A stretch of DNA of 64,000 nucleotides from Helicoverpa zea (lineage: Eukaryota > Arthropoda > Insecta > Lepidoptera > Noctuidae). The stretch spans positions 8,990,001-9,054,000 of the forward strand of contig NC_061473.1 in assembly GCF_022581195.2 (NCBI RefSeq), given 5' to 3'. A program made the translations under genes and the position numbers. How positions within the stretch are numbered: position 1 is the first letter of the stretch; each line of letters starts with the position of its first letter. Below, one piece after another: positions 1 to 11,754 of the stretch. Below the pieces are notes generated by a model. That model worked only from the letters and a program-made list of their open reading frames with translations, was not told where the DNA came from and ran no database searches.

Positions 1-3000
1 CTAGGAGGCGGGCACTATCGCGTTTCTGATAGAAGAATACATGTACCATTATATAGAAGCAGATTCAAACCCAGAACTCTCACTAAAGTATCAGCAGAGC
101 ATGGTTGAAAGTAAGAAACTGTGAAATAACACATTTTAATATGAAAAAATATTCAAAAAAATATTTTCGTGGTTCCAATTACTCTAGGAGGCGGGAACTA
201 TCGCGTTTCTGATAGAAGAATATTAGCACCATTACATAGATCCAGATTCAAACCCAGAACTCTCACTAAAGTATCAGCAGAGCATGGTTGAAAGTAAGAA
301 ACTGTGAAATTTCACGTTTTAATATGAAAAAATATTCAAAAAAATATTTTCGCGGTTCCAATTACCAAAGGAGGCGGGAACTATCGCGTTTCTGATAGAA
401 GAATACCAGCACCATAATATAACAGCAGATTCAAACCCAGAACTCTCACTAAAGTATCAGCAGAGCATGCTTGAATGTAAGAATCTATGAAATTTTACAC
501 TTTAATATAAAAAAAAATATTTTCGCGATTCCAATTACTCTAGGAGGCGGGAACTATCGCGTTTCTGATAGAAGAATACGTGCACCATTATATAACAGCA
601 GATACAAACCCAGAACTCTCACTAAAGTATCAGCAGAGCATGGTTGAAAGTAAGAAACTGTGAAATTTCACGTTTTAATATGAAAAAATATTCAAAAAAA
701 TATTTTCGCGGTTCCAATTACTCTAGGAGGCGGGAACTATCGCGTTTCTGATAGAAGAATACCAGCACCATAATATAACAGCAGATTCAAACCCAGAACT
801 CTCACTAAAGTATCAGCAGAGCATGGTTGAAAGTAAGAAACTGTGAAATTTCACGTTTTAATATGAAAAAATATTCAAAAAAATATTTTCTCGGTTCCAA
901 TTACCCAAGGAGGCGGGAACTATCGCGTTTCTGATAGAAGAATACCAGCACCATAATATAACAGCAGATTCAAACCCAGAACTCTCACTAAAGTATCAGC
1001 AGAGCATGGTTGAAAGTAAGAAACTGAAATTTCACGTCTTAATGTGAAAAAATATTCAGAAAAATATTTTCGCGGTTCCAATTACCCAAGGAGGCGGGAA
1101 CTATCGCGTTTCTGACAGAAGAATACCAGCACCATAATATAACAGCAGATTCAAACCCAGAACTCTCATTTAAGTATCAGCAGAGCATGCTTGGATGTAA
1201 GAATCTATGAAATTTTACACTTTAATATAACAAAAATATTTTCGCGATTCCAATTACTCTAGGAGGCGGGCACTATCGCGTTTCTGATAGAAGAATACAT
1301 GTACCATTATATAGAAGCAGATTCAAACCCAGAACTCTCACTAAAGTATCAGCAGAGCATGGTTGAAAGTAAGAAACTGTGAAATAACACATTTTAATAT
1401 GAAAAAATATTCAAAAAAATATTTTCGTGGTTCCAATTACTCTAGGAGGCGGGAACTATCGCGTTTCTGATAGAAGAATATTAGCACCATTACATAGATC
1501 CAGATTCAAACCCAGAACTCTCACTAAAGTATCAGCAGAGCATGGTTGAAAGTAAGAAACTGTGAAATTTCACGTTTTAATATGAAAAAATATTCAAAAA
1601 AATATTTTCGCGGTTCCAATTACCAAAGGAGGCGGGAACTATCGCGTTTCTGATAGAAGAATACCAGCACCATAATATAACAGCAGATTCAAACCCAGAA
1701 CTCTCACTAAAGTATCAGCAGAGCATGGTTGAAAGTAAGAAACTGTGAAATTTCACGTTTTAATATGAAAAAATATTCAAAAAAATATTTTCTCGGTTCC
1801 AATTACCCAAGGAGGCGGGAACTATCGCGTTTCTGATAGAAGAATACCAGCACCATTATATAACAGCAGATTCAAACCCGGAACTCTCACTAAAGTATCA
1901 GCAGAGCATGCTTGAATGTAAGAATCTATGAAATTTTACACTTTAATATAAAAAAAAATATTTTCGCGATTTCAATTACTCCAGGAGGCGGGAACTATCG
2001 CGTTTCCGATAGAAGAATACCACCACCATAATATAGAAGCAGATTCAAACCCAGAACTCTCACTAAAGTATCAGCAGAGCATGGTTGAAAGTAAGAAACT
2101 GTGAAATTTCACATTATAATATGAAAAAAATTTTTTCGTGATTCCAATTACTCTAGGAGGCGGGAACTATCGCGTTTCTGATAGAAGAATACCAGCACCA
2201 TAATATAACAGCAGATTCAAACCCAGAACTCTCACTAAAGTATCAGCAGAGCATGGTTGAAAGTAAGAAACTGTGAAATTTCACATTTTAATATGAAAAA
2301 AATTTTTTCGCGGTTCCAATTACTCAAGGAGGCGGGAACTATCACGTTTCTGATAGAAGAATACCAGCACCATAATATAACAGCAGATTCAAACCCAGAA
2401 CTCTCACTAAAGTATCAGCAGAGCATGGTTGAAAGTAAGAAACTGTGAAATTTCACGTCTTAATGTGAAAAAATATTCAGAAAAATATTTTCGCGGTTCT
2501 AATTACCAAAGGAGGCGGGAACTATCGCGTTTCTGATAGAAGCATACCAGCACCATAATATGACAGCAGATTCAAACCCAGAACTCTCACTAAAGTATCA
2601 GCAGAGCATGCTTGAATGTAAGAATCTATGAAATTTTACACTTTAATATAAAAAAAAATATTTTCGCGATTCCAATTACTCTAGGAGGCGGGAACTATCG
2701 CGTTTCTGATAGAAGAATACATGCACCATTATATAGAAGCAGATTCAAACCCAGAACTCTCTCTAAAGTATCAGCAGAGCATGGTTGAAAGTAAGAAACT
2801 GTGAAATAACACATTTTAATATGAAAAAATATTAAAAAAATATTTTCAAGGTTCCAATTACTCTAGGAGGCGGGAACTATCGCGTTTCTGATAGAAGAAT
2901 ACCAGCACCATAATATAACAGCAGATTCAAACCCAGAACTCTCACTAAAGTATCAGCAGAGCATGGTTGAAAGTAAGAAACTGTGAAATTTCACATTTTA

Positions 3001-4244
3001 ATATGAAAAAAATTTTTTCGCGGTTCCAATTACTCTAGGAGGCGGGAACTATCGCGTTTCTGATAGAAGAATACCAGCACCATAATATAACAGCAGATAC
3101 AAACCCAGAACTCTCACTAAAGTATCAGCAGAGCATGGTTGAAAGTAAGAAACTGTGAAATTTCACGTTTTAATATGAAAAAATATTCAAAAAAATATTT
3201 TCTCGGTTCCAATTACCCAAGGAGGCGGGAACTATCGCGTTTCTGATAGAAGAATACCAGCACCATAATATAACAGCAGATTCAAACCCAGAACTCTCAC
3301 TAAAGTATCAGCAGAGCATGCTTAAAAGTAAGAATCTATGAAATTTTACAATTTAATATAAAAAAAAATATTTTCGTGATTCCAATTACTCTAGGAGGCG
3401 GGAACTATCGCGTTTCTGATAGAAGAATACCAGCACCATAATATAACAGCAGATTCAAACCCAGAACTCTCACTAAAGTATCAGCAGAGCATGCTTGAAT
3501 GTAAGAATCTATGAAATTTTACACTTTAATATAAAAAAAAATATTTTCGCGATTCCAATTACTCTAGGAGGCGGGAACTATCGCGTTTCTGATAGAAGAA
3601 TACATGCACCATTATATAACAGCAGATACAAACCCAGAACTCTCACTAAAGTATCAGCAGAGCATGGTTGAAAGTAAGAAACTGTGAAATAACACATTTT
3701 AATATGAAAAAATATTCAAAAAAAATTTTTCGCGGTTCCAATTACTCAAGGAGGCGGGAACTATCGCGTTTCCGATAGAAGAATACCACCACCATTATAT
3801 AGAAGCAGATTAAAACCCAGAACTCTCACTAAAGTATCAGCTGAGCATGGTTGAAAGTAAGAAACTGTGAAATTTCACGTTTTAATATGAAAAAATATTC
3901 AAAAAAATATTTTCGCGGTTCCAATTACCCAAGGAGGCGGGAACTATCGCGTTTCTGATAGAAGAATACCAGCACCATAATATAACAGCAGATTCAAACC
4001 CAGAACTCTCACTAAAGTATCAGCAGAGCATGGTTGAAAGTAAGAAACTGTGAAATTTCACGTTTTAATATGAAAAAATATTCAAAAAAATATTTTCTCG
4101 GTTCCAATTACCCAAGGAGGCGGGAACTATCGCGTTTCTGATAGAAGAATACCAGCACCATAATATAACAGCAGATTCAAACCCAGAACTGTCACTAAAG
4201 TATCAGCAGAGCATGGTTGAATGTAAGAATCTATGAAATTTTAA
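1..4244 (+). repeat. Satellite DNA array, forward arm (about 24 monomers of ~180 bp)
   Basis: The sequence repeats every 176-181 bp from the first base. Each monomer carries the conserved core ggaggcgggaactatcgcg, then a variable segment (cagcaccataatataacag, or forms with atgtacc, ttagcacc or gtgcacc), then cagaactctcactaaagta, the 12-bp palindrome gtgaaatttcac (in many monomers) and an AT-rich block. The array is cut by the left window edge, so its true size is unknown. Monomer subtypes recur in blocks: 1-465 matches 1259-1723 without a difference I could find, an offset of seven monomers. About 63 codons per monomer stay open in one frame, but the monomer lengths vary and there is no sensible start, so this is non-coding satellite. 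Confidence 0.97.
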
Positions 4245-4298
4245 GTAAGAAACTGTGAAATTTCACGTCTTAACGTGAAATTTCACAGTTTCTTACTT
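4243..4298. repeat. Palindromic strand-switch junction of the satellite
   Basis: Arms of 26 bp at 4243-4268 and 4273-4298 are perfect reverse complements around a 4-bp centre. Each arm holds the satellite segment gtaagaaactgtgaaatttc. Immediately left of it (4219-4242) lies a partial duplicate of the same monomer region in a different subtype (gaatgtaagaatctatgaaa), so the breakpoint joins two subtypes and is not a simple fold-back. Confidence 0.9.
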
Positions 4299-7200
4299 TC
4301 AACCATGCTCTGCTGATACTTTAGTGAGAGTTCTGGGTTTGAATCTGCTGTTATATTATGGTGCTGGTATTCTTCTATCAGAAACGTGATAGTTCCCGCC
4401 TCCTTGAGTAATTGGAACCGCGAAAAAATTTTTTTCATATTAGAATGTGAAATTTCACAGTTTCTTACATTCAAGCATGCTCTGCTGATACTTTAGTGAC
4501 AGTTCTGGGTTTGAATCTGCTGTTATATTATGGTGCTGGTATTCTTCTATCAGAAACGCGATAGTTCCCGCCTGCTTTGGTAATTGGAACCGCGAAAATA
4601 TTTTTCTGAATATTTTTTCATATTAAGACGTGAAATTTCACAGTTTCTTATTTTCAACCATGCTCTGCTGATACTTTAGTGAGAGTTCTGGGTTTGAATC
4701 TGGATCTATGTAATGGTGCTAATATTCTTCTATCAGAAACGCGATAGTTCCCGCCTCCTAGAGTAATTGGAACCACGAAAATATTTTTTTGAATATTTTT
4801 TCATATTAAAATGTGTTATTTCACAGTTTCTTACTTTCAACCATGCTCTGCTGATACTTTAGTGAGAGTTCTGGGTTTGAATCTGCTGTTATATTATGGT
4901 GCTGGTATTCTTCTATCATAAACGCGATAGTTCCCGCCTCCTTGAGTAATTGGAACCGCGAAAAAATTTTTTTCATATAAAAATGTGAAATTTCACAGTT
5001 TCTTACATTCAAGCATGCTCTGCTGATACTTTAGTGAGAGTTCTGGGTTCGAATCTGGATCTATGTAATGGTGCTAGTATTCTTCTATCAGAAACGCGAT
5101 AGTTCCCGCCTCCTAGAGTAATTGGAACCACGAAAATATTTTTTTGAATATTTTTTCACATTAAGACATGAAATTTCACAGTTTCTTACTTTCAACCATG
5201 CTCTGCTGATACTTTAGTGAGAGTTCTGGGTTTGAATCTGCTGTTATATTATGGTGCTGGTATTCTTCTATCAGAAACGCGATAGTTCCCGCCTCCTTTG
5301 GTAATTAGAACCGCGAAAATATTTTTCTGAATATTTTTTCACATTAAGACGTGAAATTTCACAGTTTCTTACTTTCAACCATGCTCTGCTGATACTTTAG
5401 TGAGAGTTCTGGGTTTGAATCTGCTGTTATATTATGGTGCTTGTATTCTTCTATCAGAAACGCGATAGTTCCCGCCTCCTTTGGTAATTGGAACCGCGAA
5501 AATATTTTTCTGAATATTTTTTCATATTAAGACGTGAAATTTCACAGTTTCTTATTTTCAACCATGCTCTGCTGATACTTTAGTGAGAGTTCTGGGTTTG
5601 AATCTGGATTTATGTAATGGTGCTAATATTCTTCTATCAGAAACGCGATAGTTCCCGCCTCCTAGAGTAATTGGAACCACGAAAATATTTTTTTGAATAT
5701 TTTTTCATATTAAAATGTGTTATTTCACAGTTTCTTACTTTCAACCATGCTCTGCTGATACTTTAGTGAGAGTTCTGGGTTTGAATCTGCTGTTATATTA
5801 TGGTGCTGGTATTCTTCTATCAGAAACGTGATAGTTCCCGCCTCCTTGAGTAATTGGAACCGCGAAAAAATTTTTTTCATATTAAAATGTGAAATTTCAC
5901 AGTTTCTTACTTTCAACCATGCTCTGCTGATACTTTAGTGAGAGTTCTGGGTTTGAATCTGCTGTTATATTATGGTGCTGGTACTCTTCTATCAGAAACG
6001 CGATAGTTCCCGCCTCCTTTGGTAATTAGAACCGCGAAAATATTTTTCTGAATATTTTTTCACATTAAGACGTGAAATTTCACAGTTTCTTACTTTCAAC
6101 CATGCTCTGCTGATACTTTAGTGAGAGTTCTGGGTTTGAATCTGCTGTTATATTATGGTGCTGGTATTCTTCTATCAGAAACGCGATAGTTCCCGCCTCC
6201 TAGAGTAATTGGAACCGCGAAAATATTTTTTTAATATTTTTTCATATTAAAATGTGTTATTTCACAGTTTCTTACTTTCAACCATGCTCTGCTGATACTT
6301 TAGTGAGAGTTCTGGGTTTGAATCTGCTGTTATATTATGGTGCTGGTATTCTTCTATCAGAAACGCGATAGTTCCCGCCTCCTAGAGTAATTGGAACCGC
6401 GAAAATATTTTTTTGAATATTTTTTCATATTAAAATGTGTTATTTCACAGTTTCTTACATTCAACCATGCTCTGCTGATACTTTAGTGAGAGTTCTGGGT
6501 TTGAATCTGCTGTTATATTATGGTGCTGGTATTCTTCTATCAGAAACGCGATAGTTCCCGCCTCCTTGGGTAATTGGAACCGAGAAAATATTTTTTTGAA
6601 TATTTTTTCATATTAAAACGTGAAATTTCACAGTTTCTTACTTTCAACCATGCTCTGCTGATACTTTAGTGAGAGTTCTGGGTTTGAATCTGCTGTTATA
6701 TTATGGTGCTGGTATTCTTCTATCAGAAACGCGATAGTTCCCGCCTCCTAGAGTAATTGGAACCGCGAAAATATTTTTTTGAATATTTTTTCATATTAAA
6801 ACGTGAAATTTCACAGTTTCTTACTTTCAACCATGCTCTGCTGATACTTTAGTGAGAGTTCTGGGTTTGAATCTGCTTCTATATAATGGTGCATGTATTT
6901 TTCTATCAGAAACGCGATAGTTCGCGCCTCCTAGAGTAATTGGAATCGCGAAAATATTTTTTTTTATATTAAAGTGTAAAATTTCATAGATTCTTACATT
7001 CAAGCATGCTCTGCTGATACTTTAGTGAGAGTTCTGGGTTTGAATTTGCTGTTATATTATGGTGCTGTTCTATCAGAAACGCGATAGTTCCCGCCTCCTA
7101 GAGTAATTGGAACCGCGAAAATATTTTTTTGAATTTTTTTTCATATTAAAATGTGTTATTTCACAGTTTCTTACTTTCAACCATGCTCTGCTGATACTTT

Positions 7201-10200
7201 AGTGAGAGTTCTGGGTTTGAATCTGCTGTTATATTATGGTGCTGGTATTCTTCTATCAGAAACGCGATAGTTCCCGCCTTCTAGAGTAATTGGAACCGCG
7301 AAAATATTTTTTTGAATATTTTTTCATATTAAAATGTGTTATTTCACAGTTTCTTACTTTCAACCATGCTCTGCTGATACTTTAGTGAGAGTTCTGGGTT
7401 TGAATCTGCTGTTATATTATGGTGCTGGTATTCTTCTATCAGAAACGCGATAGTTCCCGCCTCCTTTGGTAATTAGAACCGCGAAAATATTTTTCTGAAT
7501 ATTTTTTCACTTTAAGACGTGAAATTTCACAGTTTCTTACTTTCAACCATGCTCTGCTGATACTTTAGTGAGAGTTCTGGGTTTGAATCTGCTGTTATAT
7601 TATGGTGCTGGTATTCTTCTATCAGAAACGCGATAGTTCCCGCCTCCTAGAGTAATTGGAACCGCGAAAATATTTTTTTGAATATTTTTTCATATTAAAA
7701 TGTGTTATTTCACAGTTTCTTACTTTCAACCATGCTCTGCTGATACTTTAGTGAGAGTTCTGGGTTTGAATCTGCTGTTATATTATGGTGCTGTTCTATC
7801 AGAAACGCGATAGTTCCCGCCTCCTAGAGTAATTGGAACCGCGAAAATATTTTTTTGAATATTTTTTCATATTAAAATGTGTTATTTCACAGTTTCTTAC
7901 TTTCAACCATGCTCTGCTGATACTTTAGTGAGAGTTCTGGGTTTGAATCTGCTGTTATATTATGGTGCTGGTATTCTTCTATCAGAAACGCGATAGTTCC
8001 CGCCTCCTTTGGTAATTAGAACCGCGAAAATATTTTTCTGAATATTTTTTCACATTAAGACGTGAAACAGTTTCTTACTTTCAACCATGCTCTGCTGATA
8101 CTTTAGTGAGAGTTCTGGGTTTGAATCTGCTGTTATATTATGGTGCTGGTATTCTTCTATCAGAAACGCGATAGTTCCCGCCTCCTTTGGTAATTGGAAC
8201 CGCGAAAATATTTTTCTGAATATTTTTTCATATTAAGACGTGAAATTTCACAGTTTCTTATTTTCAACCATGCTCTGCTGATACTTTAGTGAGAGTTCTG
8301 GGTTTGAATCTGGATTTATGTAATGGTGCTAATATTCTTCTATCAGAAACGCGATAGTTCCCGCCTCCTAGAGTAATAGGAACCACGAAAATATTTTTTT
8401 GAATATTTTTTCATATTAAAATGTGTTATTTCACAGTTTCTTACTTTCAACCATGCTCTGCTGATACTTTAGTGAGAGTTCTGGGTTTGAATCTGCTGTT
8501 ATATTATGGTGCTGGTATTCTTCTATCAGAAACGCGATAGTTCCCGCCTCCTTTGGTAATTGGAACCGCGAAAATATTTTTTTGAATATTTTTTCATATT
8601 AAAATGTGTTATTTCACAGTTTCTTACTTTCAACCATGCTCTGCTGATACTTTAGTGAGAGTTCTGGGTTTGAATCTGCTGTTATATTATGGTGCTGGTA
8701 TTCTTCTATCAGAAACGCGATAGTTCCCGCCTCCTTGGGTAATTGGAACCGAGAAAATATTTTTTTGAATATTTTTTCATATTAAAACGTGAAATTTCAC
8801 AGTTTCTTACTTTCAACCATGCTCTGCTGATACTTTAGTGAGAGTTCTGGGTTTGAATCTGCTGTTATATTATGGTGCTGGTATTCTTCTATCAGAAACG
8901 CGATAGTTCCCGCCTCCTAGAGTAATTGGAACCGCGAAAATATTTTTTTGAATATTTTTTCATATTAAAACGTGAAATTTCACAGTTTCTTACTTTCAAC
9001 CATGCTCTGCTGATACTTTAGTGAGAGTTCTGGGTTTGAATCTGCTTCTATATAATGGTGCATGTATTTTTCTATCAGAAACGCGATAGTTCCCGCCTCC
9101 TAGAGTAATTGGAATCGCGAAAATATTTTTTTTTATATTAAAGTGTAAAATTTCATAGATTCTTACATTCAAGCATGCTCTGCTGATACTTTAGTGAGAG
9201 TTCTGGGTTTGAATTTGCTGTTATATTATGGTGCTGGTATTCTTCTATCAGAAACGCGATAGTTCCCGCCTCCTAGAGTAATTGGAACCGCGAAAATATT
9301 TTTTTGAATATTTTTTCATATTAAAATGTGTTATTTCACAGTTTCTTACTTTCAACCATGCTCTGCTGATACTTTAGTGAGAGTTCTGGGTTTGAATCTG
9401 CTGTTATATTATGGTGCTGGTATTCTTCTATCAGAAACGCGATAGTTCCCGCCTTCTAGAGTAATTGGAACCGCGAAAATATTTTTTTGAATATTTTTTC
9501 ATATTAAAATGTGTTATTTCACAGTTTCTTACTTTCAACCATGCTCTGCTGATACTTTAGTGAGAGTTCTGGGTTTGAATCTGCTGTTATATTATGGTGC
9601 TGGTATTCTTCTATCAGAAACGCGATAGTTCCCGCCTCCTTTGGTAATTAGAACCGCGAAAATATTTTTCTGAATATTTTTTCACTTTAAGACGTGAAAT
9701 TTCACAGTTTCTTATTTTCAACCATGCTCTGCTGATACTTTAGTGAGAGTTCTGGGTTTGAATCTGGATTTATGTAATGGTGCTAATATTCTTCTATCAG
9801 AAACGCGATAGTTCCCGCCTCCTAGAGTAATTGGAACCACGAAAATATTTTTTTGAATATTTTTTCATATTAAAATGTGTTATTTCACAGTTTCTTACTT
9901 TCAACCATGCTCTGCTGATACTTTAGTGAGAGTTCTGGGTTTGAATCTGCTGTTGTATTATAGTGCTGGTATTCTTCTATCAGAAACGCGATAGTTCCCG
10001 CCTCCTTGAGTAATTGGAACCGCGAAAAAATTTTTTTCATATTATAATGTGAAATTTCACAGTTTCTTACTTTCAACCATGCTCTGCTGATACTTTAGTG
10101 AGAGTTCTGGGTTTGAATCTGCTTCTATATAATGGTACATGTATTCTTCTATCAGAAACGCGATAGTGCCCGCCTCCTAGAGTAATTGGAATCGCGAAAA

Positions 10201-10640
10201 TATTTTTTTTTATATAAAAGTGTAAAATTTCATAGATTCTTACATTCAAGCATGCTCTGCTGATACTTTAGTGACAGTTCTGGGTTTGAATCTGCTGTTA
10301 TATTATGGTGCTGGTATTCTTCTATCAGAAACGCGATAGTTCCCGCCTCCTTTGGTAATTAGAACCGCGAAAATATTTTTCTGAATATTTTTTCACATTA
10401 AGACGTGAAATTTCACAGTTTCTTACTTTCAACCATGCTCTGCTGATACTTTAGTGAGAGTTCTGGGTTTGAATCTGCTGTTATATTATGGTGCTGGTAT
10501 TCTTCTATCAGAAACGCGATAGTTCCCGCCTCCTAGAGTAATTGAAACCGCGAAAATATTTTTTTGGATATTTTTTCATATTAAAATGTGAAATTTCACA
10601 GTTTCTTACTTTCAGCCATGCTCTGCTGATACTTTAATGA
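4273..10640 (-). repeat. Satellite DNA array, inverted arm (about 35 monomers)
   Basis: The same monomer continues in reverse complement (core cgcgatagttcccgcctcc, then gagttctgggtttgaatct) up to about 10640, where it decays into unrelated sequence. Both arms contain the same minor subtypes, for example the 'atggatctatgtaatggtgct' type of monomer on this strand and its complement in the forward arm, so they come from one monomer library. A block at about 6420-7530 reappears at about 8590-9700 (offset 2169 bp, twelve monomers) with only small differences, showing block-wise amplification. Confidence 0.97.
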
Positions 10641-10800
10641 TAGTTCTAGATTTGAATTGAAGTCTAGATTACAGTTTCATGAAGCATCTATCGAAAACAA
10701 ATGAGTTTTCGCCCTTTTATCTGGATTGAACTTTGAAAATAACACTTTAATCTTTATTCATGCTCTTTTAACACTCAAACGTGAATTGGGAAAAAAAATA

Positions 10801-11000
10801 TTTTTCAGCTGAAATACGCCAGAACTATTCCTGAAAAGTATGAGGAACTATGGAACTCATCTTTATGTGACAATATCTCAGTTTTTTTTTTATTTTCTGA
10901 GAAATGCTCTGCTACCGGAAGTTAGCAGATCATTTTGTGAACTATCGTTTTTCAGCTGAAAATGGTAGAACTATTCCTGAAAACTATCAGGAACTATAGA
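10801..11000. repeat. Degenerate 147-bp duplication at the satellite border
   Basis: The segment starting tttttcagctgaaa at 10801 recurs at 10948 with the shared phrases agaactattcctgaaaa, aggaactat and gaactcatct. Two diverged copies of about 147 bp are visible. The phrase gaaatgctctgct between them recalls the satellite, but homology to it is not established. Confidence 0.7.
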
Positions 11001-11340
11001 ACTCATCTGCATGCGATAAGAACTCAAAAAAAAAGTTGATCTGCTAGACAATGATCTGCCAGGTTCACTGACATCTTAGGGTGGTGGTGAATTAGAAGTG
11101 GTAGGTGCAACACAAAATAAAAATGTTTTTTTCTGAATAAAAATGAGAATAAAAATGGTCTACTCTCTTTCACAAACAAATTGCGTGCGAACATTTCTAA
11201 AATGTCCACGAAATCTTTTTGCTCGAACACATGTTAGCTGTTTTCGGCGATACGAACATTATTTTTGTTTTCTCGCAATTTTGTAGGAATCTTCCGAAAA
11301 TGATAATATAATATAATAAATTGTTTATTACTTCGAATTG

Positions 11341-11444
11341 TACAGTGAACTTCAGGTCAGTGGTAATAGTTTTATACGAAAATCGTACTTATTACTATTG
11401 AGTTAAGGTGCATGACAGTTACCACTGATGTGCAGTTTACTGTA
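11341..11444. mobile_element. Small MITE-like inverted-repeat element
   Basis: Terminal inverted repeats of about 25 bp with a few mismatches (tacagtgaacttcaggtcag at the left end, its counterpart ending tgcagtttactgta at the right) bound 104 bp without coding capacity. TA at each end fits a Tc1/mariner-type target, but the family is not identified. Confidence 0.55.
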
Positions 11445-11496
11445 CATGATTTAAACATATTTTCCTTGATACTACATAAGTGATGATGTGTCATTA

Positions 11497-11712
11497 GGTG
11501 AGGATGATGTGCTCTTAGCCGATTATCAGCAACGGCGGCTGTTCTCATGTAAGGCGATTAGCCAACTGCGCAGGACATATTATAGTGCACAAGGATTTTG
11601 CGCAGTCACAGGTGCACGCACTATTCCTTCACTCTCATAGCCTGATGGGACGGCAATCCGACACGACCAGAGAGAGATCAGGCGCAGGACCGACATTTAC
11701 GTGCTTAATTTG
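11497..11712 (-). mobile_element. SINE family 3, 5'-truncated copy
   Basis: Matches the body of the tRNA-derived SINE seen in full at 19258-19617 (phrases gcgcaggacatattatagtg and gatcaggcgcaggaccgaca) but lacks the tRNA-like head. It sits just upstream of the first recognisable exon of the truncated gene copy and may mark the duplication breakpoint. Confidence 0.8.
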
Positions 11713-11754
11713 GTATAATATGTAGGAAAATAATAAAATTGTATTTCCTTGCAG

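Noticed and set aside
2257..10076. Repeated 63-codon open frames within the satellite on both strands
   Set aside because: They arise because the monomer is close to a multiple of three and poor in stops in one frame. They begin at TTG rather than ATG, appear only in some monomers and disappear with length variants.
1..10640. CRISPR-like array
   Set aside because: The repeat unit is a contiguous 180-bp tandem satellite with no unique spacers, in a eukaryotic context.
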